The translations under genes and the position numbers were made by a program. The notes under the pieces are model-generated. The model had not been told where the DNA came from. It saw nothing but the letters and a program-made list of their open reading frames with translations, and ran no database searches. A stretch of 64,000 nucleotides of DNA from Bidens hawaiensis. Lineage: Eukaryota; Streptophyta; Magnoliopsida; Asterales; Asteraceae. Positions within the stretch are counted from its first letter, which is position 1. Every line of letters begins with the position of its first letter. The stretch covers positions 1 to 64,000 of the forward strand of contig JAIQDT010002854.1 of NCBI GenBank assembly GCA_021521415.1, read 5' to 3'. Shown one piece after another: positions 27,480 through 39,380 of this stretch.

Positions 27480-28260
27480 CAATCACTTGTCAACGAAACA
27501 AAGATCTGAACTTTATAAAACAAAACCCTTAAAAAGAAAGTCAAACGATCAACCAGACTTCAATTAACTCCCATTTTAGCAAAACAAGATCAAAACATTA
27601 CTTTTCAAGAAACCCCTTTTCTTGTTTTAACAAAAAGATCCAATCTTTCACTAATTTTTTTAGCACAATGACACAAAGATCTAAACTTTACCAACAACCA
27701 GCAAAAATAAAGTCAACCCCACTTCAATTGACAACAAAATAGTCAAAATTAGATCAAAAAATTACTTTTCAAGAAACCCTTTTCTTTAACAAATAGATCC
27801 AATCTTTCACTAATTTTTTTGCTCAAATGAATTAAAGATCTAAACTTTATCAACAACCAAGATAAATAAAGTCAAGCCCACTTCAATTGACTACAAGATT
27901 GGCAAAACAAGATCAATAGATTACTGTTAAAAAAACACCCTTTTCTTGTTTTAACAAAAAGATCCAATCTTTCACCAATTTTTTGCTCAAGTGAAACAAA
28001 GATCTAAACGTTACCAACAACCAACACAAATAAAGTCAAACCCACTTCAATTGACTCCAAGATTGACAAAACAAGATCAAAAGATTACTTTTCAAAAAAA
28101 AAAAACTTCCTTTTCTTGTTTTAACAAAAAGATCCAATCTTTCACTAATTTTTTGCTCAAATGAAACAAAGATCTAAACTTTACCAACAACCAAGATAAA
28201 TAAAGTCAACCCCACTTCAATTAACTAGAAAATAGTCAAAATCAGATCAAAATCTCATCT
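27480..28260 (-). repeat. About five tandem ~165-bp repeats in the CDPK leader
   Basis: Each unit contains AAAGATCTAAACTTTACCAA, AATAAAGTCAA, CCACTTCAATTGAC, TTACTTTTCAAGAAA and AAAAGATCCAATCTTTCAC. Copies begin near 27499, 27672, 27835, 27999 and 28168; the last is partial. The innermost copy lies directly upstream of the kinase start codon, so the array makes up the 5' UTR or a leader intron. Confidence 0.8.
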
Positions 28261-28758
28261 CAAATTACCAAGAATCAAAATCAAGATTCAACTAATTGGC
28301 AAGAACAATCTATATAAATTAGGCAACAAAAATCAGATCAAGAACTAAAGAACTAGAAGCATTTTATCCACATAAATTAGGCAACAAAAGGGTAATCAAA
28401 AGTCAAAGAAAGTAATGCTAAAAACATGGGAAATGGTCAGAGCGTGTAAAATGGTATGTGACATGATAAGAAGAGACAAATGAATACTAACCAGATAGAT
28501 TAGATTAGATATGCAGCCGGAAGAAGTGGGCTAAAGGTTGATGAAATTAGTTTAAGGTTTGATTTTCAACCCTATGGATGATGGATTGGATTGATTATAC
28601 ATGAACTTTATTTAATATCTTTCCTTATATATTTGTTTAGTATATCGGTTTTTATTTATCCTATGTCCTGACTATTATTATTTTGTTCCTACCGCTCTCA
28701 TCTTTTAACGTATTTGTTCTCTAACGATCCATGACAGACAGAATTTTGATGTGTTTAC

Positions 28759-29028
28759 TTGCAGGTCACTAGAAAAACATTTTTGGCCGGAAAATTCAGC
28801 TGGAAAACTCAACCTGGACACCGCCACCACCACCACCACTTGAGCATCGCCAACCGATTTCGACGATGGTTCTAGGGTTCCGGTCATCTTAATAATTGGG
28901 GCTTTTACTATAAAAAAGTTCCTAAAGGTCCGATCCAAGGTTACAAAGATGTTTGAGACGAAAATGTTGAGTTTTTCCGAAAAAAATGTGTGTTTTCCGG
29001 CCAAACACGTTTTTCTAGCGACTGGCAA
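28759..29028. mobile_element. MITE with 36-bp terminal inverted repeats
   Basis: 28759-28794 and 28993-29028 are inverted copies (core CTAGAAAAAC and GGCCGGAAAA) with a few mismatches. The 198-bp centre is non-coding with a CCACCA run. I could not settle a target duplication. Confidence 0.65.
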
Positions 29029-29184
29029 CTAATGGCATTAGGATTCTGGATTCTGTTAGTTGCGGATTGTTCGGAACAAATTCGTTAGTTGGAGTTGGCA
29101 GCGACTAAAAGATGATAGTTGGATTAATAAAAACTAATACACCTATTTGTTTCTATTCTGTTAAGACTTGAAAGAGTTTTGCAA

Positions 29185-29430
29185 ATGAGCTTATGGTGGG
29201 TTGGTAAAGAAGAGACTTGGGTGTTTCATATGACCCCAGTTTCGATTCCTGCCCCTGGCATTTTGTTTCAGTTCACTAGTTGGATCCTTGAACTGAACGA
29301 TTTTTATCTCACCACGTTGCCGTGCCTTCGGGTGAGTGTTCATGGGCATTGGCCTTAGGTGAGGGTTTTCCCCAGATCAAAAGGCGGGTGTATCGCGTGT
29401 GGTGAATTTAGTCGTTCAAAAAAAAAAGTG
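29185..29430 (+). mobile_element. tRNA-derived SINE
   Basis: The head has an RNA polymerase III box A-like TATGGTGGGTTGG and a box B-like GTTTCGATTCC about 50 bases on. The body has GGGTGAGTGTTCATGGGCATTGGCC and the tail GGTGAATTTAGTCGTTCA then poly-A. This is plant SINE layout. It is not a functional tRNA gene. A truncated relative is at 15975-16148. Confidence 0.7.
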
Positions 29431-30702
29431 GGTGTTTACCTTTGAATCAGTCATATGTTGAGTGTGTTTGGTACACTAAAAAACATCTTTTAATGGTTTA
29501 AGTTTTAGAGATATGCTGAATGATTCATAAACTATCTCTTAATCAGTCAGATCTGTTAGTAATTCGAAACAAGACTGTTAAACTGCCGTTAATATTATTA
29601 TTAGCATTAGTAACACACATGGGGTGGGTTCCTCACAAGATTTATTCATTCACATTTGTTTTTAAAATTGTTATGTTTTATCAAGAGATTACCTTTGTAA
29701 CTCAATTTTAAAAGGGGCATCCTAGTGGTATGGTATCTTCCATTTATTTAAGATGCTGAGGGTTTAATCTTACAAGATGCATGTAATGTGATTTGTTAGA
29801 TGTGCAATAGAGGTTTAAAATGTTAGATGTCATAAAGTAATTACCTTATACACGTGTAACTCTTACGAGGCATTAATTGAAGATACGAGGTTGGTCTCTA
29901 GAAATAATGTTATTGAAGGCTTGAAGATGATACAATGGAACTTGCCAAATCGGTCTAATGGTTTTATAATTGCTTGTTTGTGTTCATTTAAGTATGTTCA
30001 TTTATGCTCGTTTATATTTGTTTGTGTTTATTTAGATTTGTTGATATATGTTCATTTATCTTTTTTTCAATGGCCATTTACATATATCCCCTTGCTAAGT
30101 TTACTCATTACATATTTACCCATCTCTTAAAAATCAATTACATATTTCCCCTCTTTAAACCACACATATTACATATCTCCTAATTTCATTAAAATTAACT
30201 AATTAAATGACTGTTTTACCCATAATGACATAATTAAATAAGTATTTACATATATCCTCTTCCTAAAAAGATCAATTACATATCTCCTCAAGTTCAATCC
30301 AATCCGATTCGATGCTAAAACAAACACATCGAACACTAATAAACCAATTGGCATCAAACTTTTTAACCAATAGTCAATCTAAAAAAGTTTTGGATTTCTT
30401 TTTTTACCAACAAAAACAACTCAAGTATAATAAAAAGTTATGGTAGTCATGTATGGCGGTGATGAGATGGCCAAAGCTTGCCGGAAAAATCGAGCTTGCC
30501 GGAAAAATCGAGCTTGCCGAAAGTAGGTTGGAGAAGATGATTTGATGGTATGGGTTTAACTATATAATTACTAATATAACTTGTGTTTTTTAATTAATTT
30601 ATTAATGGTAAGGGATATGGGTAACTTAGTAATTTAATATGAAAAGGGGAAATATGTAATTGTTTGTTTAGGTGTGGGAAATATGTAATTAAGGGTGTTA
30701 AG

Positions 30703-33026
30703 TGTGACATCTCTCGATTTCGGGTCAAATTGTATTTATTTTGTATTTGTTTTTATGTTGTAAACCGACCCGATTTATATCCCGAACATTTTGAATATAT
30801 GAAATATTGGATTTTATGTTACTAAAACATTCCCGCTTGTCTAATTTGAAAAACCCCTTTTACGGATTCGAAAATGGACTTAAAACGCTCAAGATACATA
30901 AAAAACGAACTTTCGGACGTGAACCGACGTGCAGACCAGCAGCAGACCAGCAGCCCCATCTTTTTTTTTTGTTGTTTTGTGATTTGTCTTTACCCCTCTT
31001 GCATGCAAACCTTGATATCACACCCCATGCTTGACCCTTTCAACCCACCCTATATATACACCCCTATCCCCTTCATTAATCCCTGCTCATTCATCTCTTT
31101 CTCTTCCAATTCTCAAGCATTCAAAGGTGTTCTTCATATTTTTTTGGCAAAGTCAAACTGACCATAGTCTTACATTATAATCAACTTGTTAACACTTATT
31201 TATACTTGAAGATTGTTATACAACATATATATAATAGCACCATTTGTACCTTCGGTGGGCATTTCTCCGGTCTCGGTCGGTTAAGTGTCCGGCCCATAAG
31301 ACAAAGCTACATGGAGGACTCGTAGTAGTCCTTAATTATATATATTTTTCGCATCTAACCATCAAACTTGTTATACTTGTTTAACTTCTGCTCATCTTAG
31401 TTATATTTTACATTTTGAGTTTCCATGGTTATGGGTTTGTAGAATCTAACCTCGGTCTTATCCTGAAACAAGATCCGAACCGGAAACCGAACTTTCGTTT
31501 AAAGACTTTGTTGTTGACTTTTTGTATGTAAGACTTTTGTACTATTATTTATAAATTATTTTACAAGTTCTATGATGTTTGGACATGTGGTAACCATTCT
31601 TAGCCTTATTCCAAGATAAAAACCGAACCAAACCGAACTAAACCAAGTCTACTCGCTTAAGACACACAAGTGTGTTTTTAACCATTAAAGCTTATATATT
31701 TCTTTAAAAATACTTTATAAACTGATTTTAATTATTTTCACAAAGTACTTGGAATGTTGAAGCCAACTTGATCCTATAACAAAGTTTGGACCGACTAAAC
31801 CGAACACTCGCTTAACGGACGTTGTTAGTTCTAAAACAATAGAACTACATACTTGGTTAAGTCTCTTTAAGATTTATTGAGTTATCTCATACAATTATTA
31901 TTTTGGGAAAGTTGACTTTGGGTTTGGTCAAGTCACCAAGACCAAACCGACCACCCGAACACTCGTTAAAACCCGTTTTAGTATCTATATTATAAAGGGA
32001 CTTGCTTTCTTGCATTTTTACCCACCTTATTACTTAACATAGGTTGAGTAAAATTAAGGGCTAGATACTTTAACCCGGTTTCGAGCAAACTTACATTGTT
32101 AAAGGACTATTATTATAATTTCTTAAATATTTACATTTTAAACCTTAAACTTTAAATTGTTTACATTTCTTATCATTTATTTTCGTTTAAAGACTTCCAA
32201 GACAACTTTTCTAATACAAGACTTCTTCTCCTTTAGGCTTCGTTCGTTAAACTCATCGTTCCGGTTAATCTCCAAATCATCAAATCTTTCAAGTTTATTA
32301 CTTGAACGTGAGTACTTTCATCCCCCGTTTTTACTCTTTTATATTTTGGGGGTGACATTGCAAACTTATTCAAATCCAAATGATTTATACTTGAGTCTTA
32401 AACCACAAACTTTATTGTATACTTTACTTAAATAAATGCTCGATTTGGTGATTATATGCTTATATGCTTAAGTGCTAACGTGTTTACCGCTTTTAGATGG
32501 TTGATTCATAAATCCGAGTATATCTGGCATCCCCTGATAGAAATGTGTCATTAATGTATTCTTATTAACGATTTCATACAAAATCAGAGTATATTTGGCA
32601 TCCCCTTATAGAAAGGTGTCGTTAATGTATTCTTATTAACGATTTCATTTATCTAAATTGTTGCTATTATTTATTGTTTTGTATACAAGTTGTGGAATTT
32701 CATATTATATATCTATTGTTCAAAAACTATGAAATTGCTCACCAACCTTTGTGTTGACAAAATCTATTTATGCAATGTTACAGGTTTGACTTTAGGTTGA
32801 CTCGAGGACTTGAAGAAAAAACGTTATCGAGACTATTAGGATATTAGCAAAATGAACAATATATTATTTACTATGATTTGAATTCGGTTATTGTATGAAC
32901 AAGTTATGTGACTCTTTGTGTTTTTATGAATTTAAATGAGTTGATTAAATATTGTCACTTAATAGTGTCGTGTGCGATGAACAATCGGTTGCGCCCCGAC
33001 ATTTCCGTCATGGTCGGGGTGTGACA
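30703..33026. mobile_element. Solo LTR, Ty3/gypsy type
   Basis: The 2324-bp unit starts TGTGACATCTC and ends GGGGTGTGACA, and is flanked by the same 5 bases, TTAAG (30698-30702, 33027-33031). It contains a TATATATACACCCC box near 31051, but no gag or pol and no second LTR. A long LTR beginning and ending in TGTGACA is common in plant gypsy elements. Unequal recombination would have removed the interior. Confidence 0.85.
32505..32650. repeat. ~75-bp direct duplication inside the solo LTR
   Basis: A block with GAGTATATCTGGCATCCCC ... GTATTCTTATTAACGATTTCATAC is repeated in tandem. Confidence 0.7.
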
Positions 33027-33284
33027 TTAAGTAAGTAAGGAGAAATATGTAAAAATCCCTTATTTTAAAATCAATCAAATTGTTCTTTTCAAAATTTATA
33101 ATTAATTAAATCGTTTATATAAACTTTGATACTTCGATTAATCATCTCGTTAAAATATATATGGGTTATAGATGTACAAGATAGTAAGATACTGTAGAAC
33201 AGAGAAATTAGTGGAAATAAATCAATCTATAAACAAAGGACATATACATAATATTTTTCTGATATTTATCTTCTAATAATTCAT

Positions 33285-33590
33285 CGCCCTCTTAGTAGTA
33301 GGAGGATAGCAAATGCACCCAATGGATCTGAACTGGTGAATAATCCCTTCGGTCTCCCTTTGTAACAATATGATCATACTGTAGGAATGTGTAATACACA
33401 AATGTACCTAACCCGTACCTTTTCACGAACAAAATGCATGTCAATTTCCACGTATTTATTGCCTTGATATTTTACGCGATTGCCCAAATGGTACATAACA
33501 AAATAATATCTCAATAGATGATGCTGGTTGATCTCAACGGAAACCCAAGCTCAATAGAACGGGTTGTCATACATGATGTAGAAAAATGTA
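33285..33590 (-). pseudogene. Decayed copia RNase H fragment
   Basis: On the minus strand, broken frames give a recognisable KYVEIDMHFVREKVR, matching the [13 protein letters not shown] segment of the intact copia element. No LTRs are seen nearby. The fragment is old. Confidence 0.6.
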
Positions 33591-34029
33591 TAAAATAATA
33601 ACCATATTTGGATTTAAAACATTTTAACTACTGGGCATAAAACAAAAAAAAATCATTAATTACCTAAATATTGAAGACTAAAATAACTGTAGGAACACAA
33701 AAACATGGCATTTTGCCACCACGCCTGTCATGACTCTTTTATTAATCACCACGATCAACTGTTTAACTATCTAAGATAACTTTAGTCTAATAGAATTACA
33801 ATTTGTACATAAGTAACCTAGCCGACAATCCTAAGCCTAAGCATCATTGATTTATGCTTCAAATACAATACTATCTCTATTCTTTATTGTTGAATTATCC
33901 TCTTATTTCTCGAACAAATTAACCCAACAAATGTATCTTCAAAAAACTTATAATTATATATAAAAAAACAGATTAAAATAAATAAAGTTGCTAACATGTC
34001 AGTAGCTGTAACCTTTATTATGATGTGTA

Positions 34030-36794
34030 GGGTGTGTGGCAGATCAAGATATTAATGGAAATGGAAACAATTCTCTTGTTTGTTTACGAAAGAAAGAGGT
34101 GAGAAATGGAAATAAACCATTTCCATTTTTCTGATTTCTTTTCTCTAAAAAAAGCGGAGAAATCATTTCCATTTCCCTATTCTGCAGCTACGATCAATGA
34201 ACCCTAATACGGGGTTTTCTTCTCAAGATTAAAAAATTGCAATAGATGAACGGACGTTAATTCTCCGATTCGGTATGTTATTAATCTGCAATTATCATCT
34301 CTTTTCGACTCCCATTACATTACTACTTGCCGACGATTTTAATTTTTGGGTTTCGAATCTAGGATAATCGCTTTGTTGTCGATGAGCATAACAAGAAAGA
34401 GATATTGTATTCTAATCATGTACTTCTAATTTCTGTTTTTGGGTTTCGAATTTGTGGTAATCAAGAATATGAACAGATTATCAAAAAGGTTTTGTTTCCA
34501 TTTGGGTTTGAATGTGTGATTTTAAATACTCAAATCATCTGTAGATTTTGTGGGGATACAACTTAGTCTTCTTATGTGCCAGATGCTTATTCTTTTACAC
34601 AATTTGACTAGGGTTAATTAGCAGGCTCTTCTTGATTCGACTTGCAGGTATTGAAAGCCTAAACTAGCTTCTGTATTATTGTTTTCTATCATACCATATC
34701 ATTGTTTTCAATCCAGAATTTACAGGGAATAGGAGAGCAGTTGAATTATGAAGTACACATTTTATTCGATAGAAAAGCTTAGCTTTTTTCATAGTCTGAT
34801 TATCCTTATAAAAATTGAAATAAATCTAATTCCCTTTATGGCAACAAAATGTGATGAATTTGTGGTTTGGCATAAAGGTAATAATGTTATGCATATGGTA
34901 ACTATGTTATCAATTGAGAAGAATGGTATTAGGGCTCAAAGCATACTCAATTATATGATGAATTTTTAATGTGATTAATACATGTTCACAATATTAAAAA
35001 GTCAATTGCAATTTAATGGAAATATATTTTTTTCACACATGTAGTTTGGTGGAATCAACTGATAGTTATTATGAACTAGAAAACATTCCATTTTGACAAT
35101 TCTTTATTGTTCATTGATAAATATTTGTATGTGTATGCAGGTTCACCGGTTGGCGTGATGTATTGTCACATGTCATCAATGCAAGGATAATGTGTAAAGG
35201 ACGATAATGACATGGGCAGTCTTTGAATAAAATTATCGACAAGGAAATCAAAGTGTCTTCATACCTAGGAGTTTGTTTGAAGATTAGTAGATCTTTAAAA
35301 GCAAGTTAGTTTTTATCTTTACTATGTATTTAACATTTCACACATAAGTGTTGCTTAAAAAGCTCACGTAGGATTTACTATATCATAAAAAACTTGTGTT
35401 TTTAGTTTGGGTTAATGCAGAACCTTAATTGTATAATTATGCATTTGTACGTAGACATGGCAGATTCAAATATAGTGAGAGGAGTTACTCGGAGCAAGCA
35501 TACCTGGACAAATGATGAAGATGCAAAGCTAATTGATGCATTAATGAAGATACATGCATCCGGAAAGTATGCTGGTGCTGACAATGGATTCAAACCAGGT
35601 TATTTAAATGGTGTTCAACAATTGCTAGATGTAAGTCTTCCTAACTCTGGCCTCAAAGCAGAACCACATATAAAGTCTAGGATGAAGACATGGAAGACAC
35701 ACTTTAGCATTGTATATGATATGGTGCATACAAGTGGGTTTGGTTGGGATGAACAAAAATGTTGTATTATTGCCGATGATAGTGTTTGGAATGAATACGT
35801 GAAGGTATATTCTAAAAAATATGTTTATTAGATTTTAAAATTTTAGTCTAATTTATTTGTAATTGTCTTGTAGTCTCACAAAGGTGCTGTGAATTTTCGT
35901 GACAAGTCATTTCCTTTCTATGACAAATTGTGTATCATATTCGGTAAGGATAGAGCTACTGGTAGTAAAGCAGTTGACCTTGGAGAAGAATATGTTGTTC
36001 AAGAGACGCAAAAAAGCTCACATGTTGATATTGAAAACTTTGATTTTGTTGATGAAGCCGTTCCAAATGTTGATAGATCTGAAGGACAAACAGGAAGTGT
36101 AACAAGCAAGCGCAAAAGAGGTAGAAGCACGGATGCAGATGAGATATATCAAGAGTCTTGCAAAGATATCAAGGAAGTTTTGCTTCGATTTGGGGTGATG
36201 GTGGGTGAACAACTTAGCAAAGAAGGTATGGAGGCTCGTGAAATCTATGAAAAGGTTAGTGATGAGTTGAAAGCTTTACCAGGTATCACTACGAAAAAAC
36301 GGTTCAAAGCAGCTCATTTGATTGGTAAAGATGTGGATCTAGGACGTTCTTTTCTTGCGTTGACAATAGAAGAGAAAATTGAGATGGTCGAGTTGTATAC
36401 CGATGGTTCAATGGGATAGTTGTGTATGGTTGAAGTATGTTTTGTATGTGAATTGGTTTTAACTATGGTTGATGTTTTTTGCTTAAAAACTATGTTTTGT
36501 ATGTGAATTGGTTTGATCAATGCATATTTTGGTTGGAATTTATGCATCTTTTTATATGTTTTTTATTTTTTAATAAATATTTGTTACGAAAAAAATACTT
36601 GTGCTAATGATAAAGTTGATATAATTCTCTGTTTATTTTCTATGTACCAAACAAGAGAAATGATTCTCAGCTATATTTCTCTACTGAAATCTCTGTACTA
36701 CCAAACAGAACAGTCAATTCTCATTCTCCAGACAAATTCCCTTTCTCTGCAATTCCATTTCTCTACAATTCCATTCTCTGTACCAAACACCCCC
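34030..36794. mobile_element. Harbinger-like element with a MYB/SANT gene, TIR GGGGGTGTTTGGTA
   Basis: The right end reads TACCAAACACCCCC followed by TAA. Its inner ~150 bp match the left end of the MITE at 13309-14197. The left end near 34030 (GGGTGTGTGGC, then GGAAATGGAAACAATTCTC) looks like a decayed inverted partner, so this border is uncertain. The interior carries one MYB/SANT gene at 35457-36419 and no recognisable transposase. Confidence 0.65.
35457..36419 (+). CDS. MYB/SANT-like DNA-binding domain protein (Harbinger ORF1 type)
   Basis: Two exons, 35457-35804 and 35874-36419, join in phase 0 to give 297 aa. The N-terminal domain (about 15-125) is the plant Myb/SANT-like fold seen in L10-interacting MYB-domain proteins: HTWTNDEDAKLIDALMKI, FKPGYLNGVQQLL, KSRMKTWKTHFSIVYDM, GFGWDEQKC, then DKSFPFYDKLCIIFGKDRATG. 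A basic stretch, SKRKRGRS, could be a nuclear signal. The C-terminus is helical. In Harbinger transposons this protein binds the element ends and brings the transposase. I put the start at 35457 rather than an upstream in-frame ATG because a splice acceptor-like TAG lies just before it. The open frame shows no decay. Confidence 0.8.
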
Positions 36795-36799
36795 TAAAT

Positions 36800-37132
36800 A
36801 CTTTTAAGATTGTTTGAAAAAGATGCCATAAACTATTATCACTAGCTAGTAACGACTTATGAGATTTAAATTACCAAATAACATTAAGCAAATGGTATTT
36901 TGTGAATGGTAAAATAGAATTACAAGTATATTAGGTAGTAGCGTCGGCTCTCCCCCCATGCAGGGCTCACCATCTGCGTCAGGCCTAGTTCTGAGTGAGG
37001 GGAAGGGGCACTAAAATTTTAAAAAATAATGTGTATGTAGAAAAAATAATTTATGTTTATATACGAGTCTGGATTTATATAATAAAGGATTAAAGAGTCT
37101 AAAAGCTATTCAAAAGTCCAAATATAAAACAA
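36800..37132. other. Non-coding spacer
   Basis: Nothing recognised. The sequence has a short GC-richer island (36950-37010) and AT-rich flanks. Confidence 0.4.
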
Positions 37133-37371
37133 GACAGAATTACAAATTTTGTCATTTAAAAAAAGTCAAATTACGGTTCGTGTCCTTTTTTAAGTTTCCT
37201 TGCAGGCGGTATCCTTTAAACATTTTTTTCCTACACGTTATGTCCTTTACGCTAACTGGGTTAGAAAAACTCAGTTAAATACCCTCACGTGAGGCGCATG
37301 TGAGGGCATTTTTGTCTTTTCGCCTGTAATTTGTCTAATATATATTAAAATGATTCTCTCTCTCTCTTCCC

Positions 37372-37419
<48 letters not shown>

Positions 37420-37552
37420 CACCAACACCAACACCACCACTTCTTCTTAAATCCGGCACCATCTCCTGGAAACAAGCCGATGAGGCCATTCCGCTCCGGC
37501 GAGGAAGACGACAACACCATCTCTGGTCTTCTTCTCCGGCGAGGAAGACGGC
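37133..37552. repeat. Left terminal inverted repeat of Mutator-like element
   Basis: Matches 50717-51140 in reverse complement, including AATTACAAATTTTGTCATTT at the outer end and GGCGAGGAAGACGG at the inner end. Confidence 0.85.
37363..37416. repeat. (TC)n microsatellite in the left TIR
   Basis: About 20 CT pairs, mirrored by (GA)n at 50850-50895 in the right TIR. Confidence 0.9.
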
Positions 37553-37862
37553 AACACCATCTCCGGTCTTCTTCTCCGGCGAGGAAGACGACAGGATTCT
37601 TAACCCTAATTAACAACAACCATCCTTCTTGTTCGCTAGATCTGGGACGTTTTTTCTCTCCACTAGATCTGGGACAAATCGAAACCCTAATTCCTACTGC
37701 TTGTTCTTATAATACGTGTGTGGGTGATTATTTGCCATGGCTATTCAAAACAGCGGTGGTGGATGGGTTGGAGGTGGCCGGATCCGGTGGTGGTGGAGGT
37801 AGAGGCGAAAGATTCCGGTGGTGGTGGTGGCCGGATCCGATTGGGGGTTTTGGGTATGGGTG

Positions 37863-38811
37863 TGAAGAAACGTGGATCTACTCACTGGTAGCAGATCTAC
37901 TTTCCTCGGGTTTTGATTGTACTATTTCACCGATGATTCTTCTGGATCTGTGTTCTTCCACCTACAAAATGAACAACGCCGTTAACTTACCCCTCAGAAA
38001 GGGACAGAGGGGTCCTCTTTGGGGTAACCCTCCGGCGTGAGAATAAGTATGTGTAGGAGAAGATAATAATGTGAGAGTAAGGGAATTTGGAGAGTATTGC
38101 TTAATAGCTGGATGCTGTATGATTGTGTGACTATGTGTTTCTGTATGTAACTGGCTGTGAGTGAATGTAATTCAATATGATTGAATGTGATATCACTGCC
38201 TGTAACTGTCAATGATTGAGTATGAATGTGTCCATCAAAGTGGAGTTGATGCTGTATTTATAGTGCTAGGGTTTCCACTGATTGGGCTCAACCTCGTTGG
38301 CCTCCTCCAATCGCATTGCGCCACGTGTCCTCTGGGACACCTGGCGCTTTCTCGTTGGTTGTAATCGCGTGGTAGCACCCATGTCATGCTGAGTTGTCGG
38401 CCTTTCATTTGGCAGCTGTCAACATCAGCATATTCTTACTCCTTAAAAAGATGCCTTCTGGAAGGTTGTCTGACATGCACAATCTAGGTTGCCCTAATCC
38501 TGATTTGGATAAGGACGAGGTCGATTATGTGCATGTGTGATATGCGCCAATCCTGAGGATGCGCGAGGTCTTCTCTTTATTCTCACGCGCAGATATTTCA
38601 TGCGCAGATGTGATATGCACGAGCATGTGATATGCGCCGCGCGCTGATGCGCCGCGCGCATATGTGATGCGCGAGCATATGTGTGCCTGATATGCCTGAG
38701 CATGTTTTGTATGCGCCATGCGCATAGGTTTTGGCTTTGTGCCTTCATAATGTCTTTATCTTGTGGGTTGACCCGCCTTGCTCGGTGCTGAGGCGGGTAC
38801 ATACCTCTTCA
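37863..38811 (-). repeat. Gypsy 3' LTR
   Basis: 949 bp, nearly identical to 49307-50255. It contains a TATAAATA box on the minus strand at 38255-38262 and a GCGC/ATATG-rich hairpin zone at 38560-38720. Confidence 0.93.
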
Positions 38812-38822
38812 AGCCCCCCCAG
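38812..38822 (-). other. Gypsy polypurine tract
   Basis: The minus strand reads ACTGGGGGGGGCT just before the 3' LTR, the normal site for plus-strand DNA priming. Confidence 0.8.
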
Positions 38823-39258
38823 TCTAATGTGTGTCTTATCTCGCGCTAGCGCGGTAAGATAGATATTAGACTTACTGATTTGGTCTTTTTAATGGGGTTT
38901 TGTCGTTTTCTTGGTTGATTCCATCGTTGCGCGAAGTTCTATCCATTTGGTTGAAACGAAGGGTCCAAACACGTGGTTGGTTGGTGGTGACGTGCGCCGT
39001 AAACGTGTCAGACGTTTCGTGTGCTCGAGGTGCTACAGTTGCCTTTCATGTCCCCTCGCACAGCTGTCTGGAACACGTGTCGCGCTCGCATTGGTTTGCA
39101 CCTGCGAGTGGGGGCGCGTGTCTGATCTGTGGCAGTTCCGTTACGTTTTTATGTCCCCTCAACAGTGTTAGGGACACGTGCCGCGCCCTCGCTGGCTTAC
39201 ACCTGCGAGTGGGGGCGCGTGAAATCCGATCAGTTGCCACTTTTCTCTCTCCTGGGCC

Positions 39259-39266
39259 TATAAAAG
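39259..39266 (+). promoter_or_regulatory. TATA box of the antisense gene
   Basis: TATAAAAG lies 115 bases upstream of the antisense-gene ATG at 39381, at the right distance for a start near 39290 and a ~90-base leader. It is on the plus strand, opposite to gag-pol. Confidence 0.65.
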
Positions 39267-39380
39267 CAGGCCCTTAGGAAAAAAAAAATTTTCTTCATCT
39301 TCATTGTTGTGTACTCCAATTATTCCGATTTTCTGGTTATTGCTTCCGAATACCCTGTTATCTGTTGCTGTTATTATTGT

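Larger units (their letters stand above)
30065..33065. mobile_element. AT-rich fold-back element split by a solo LTR
   Basis: The left part repeats TTACATATTTCCCC-like motifs and the right part repeats GGGGAAATATGTAAT-like motifs, in inverted orientation on either side of the solo LTR at 30703-33026. The right copy resumes after the LTR (GGAGAAATATGTAAAAATCCC, 33040-33060). The arms are imperfect and the borders approximate. Confidence 0.5.

Noticed and set aside
29185..29300. Possible tRNA gene from box A and box B motifs
   Set aside because: Box A is degenerate, no cloverleaf can be drawn, and the poly-A tail and body fit a SINE.
37480..38040. 186-codon plus-strand frame across the Mutator-like interior and the gypsy LTR
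   Set aside because: It crosses the insertion junction at 37862/37863 and is low-complexity Gly/Trp/Arg; the frame is accidental.
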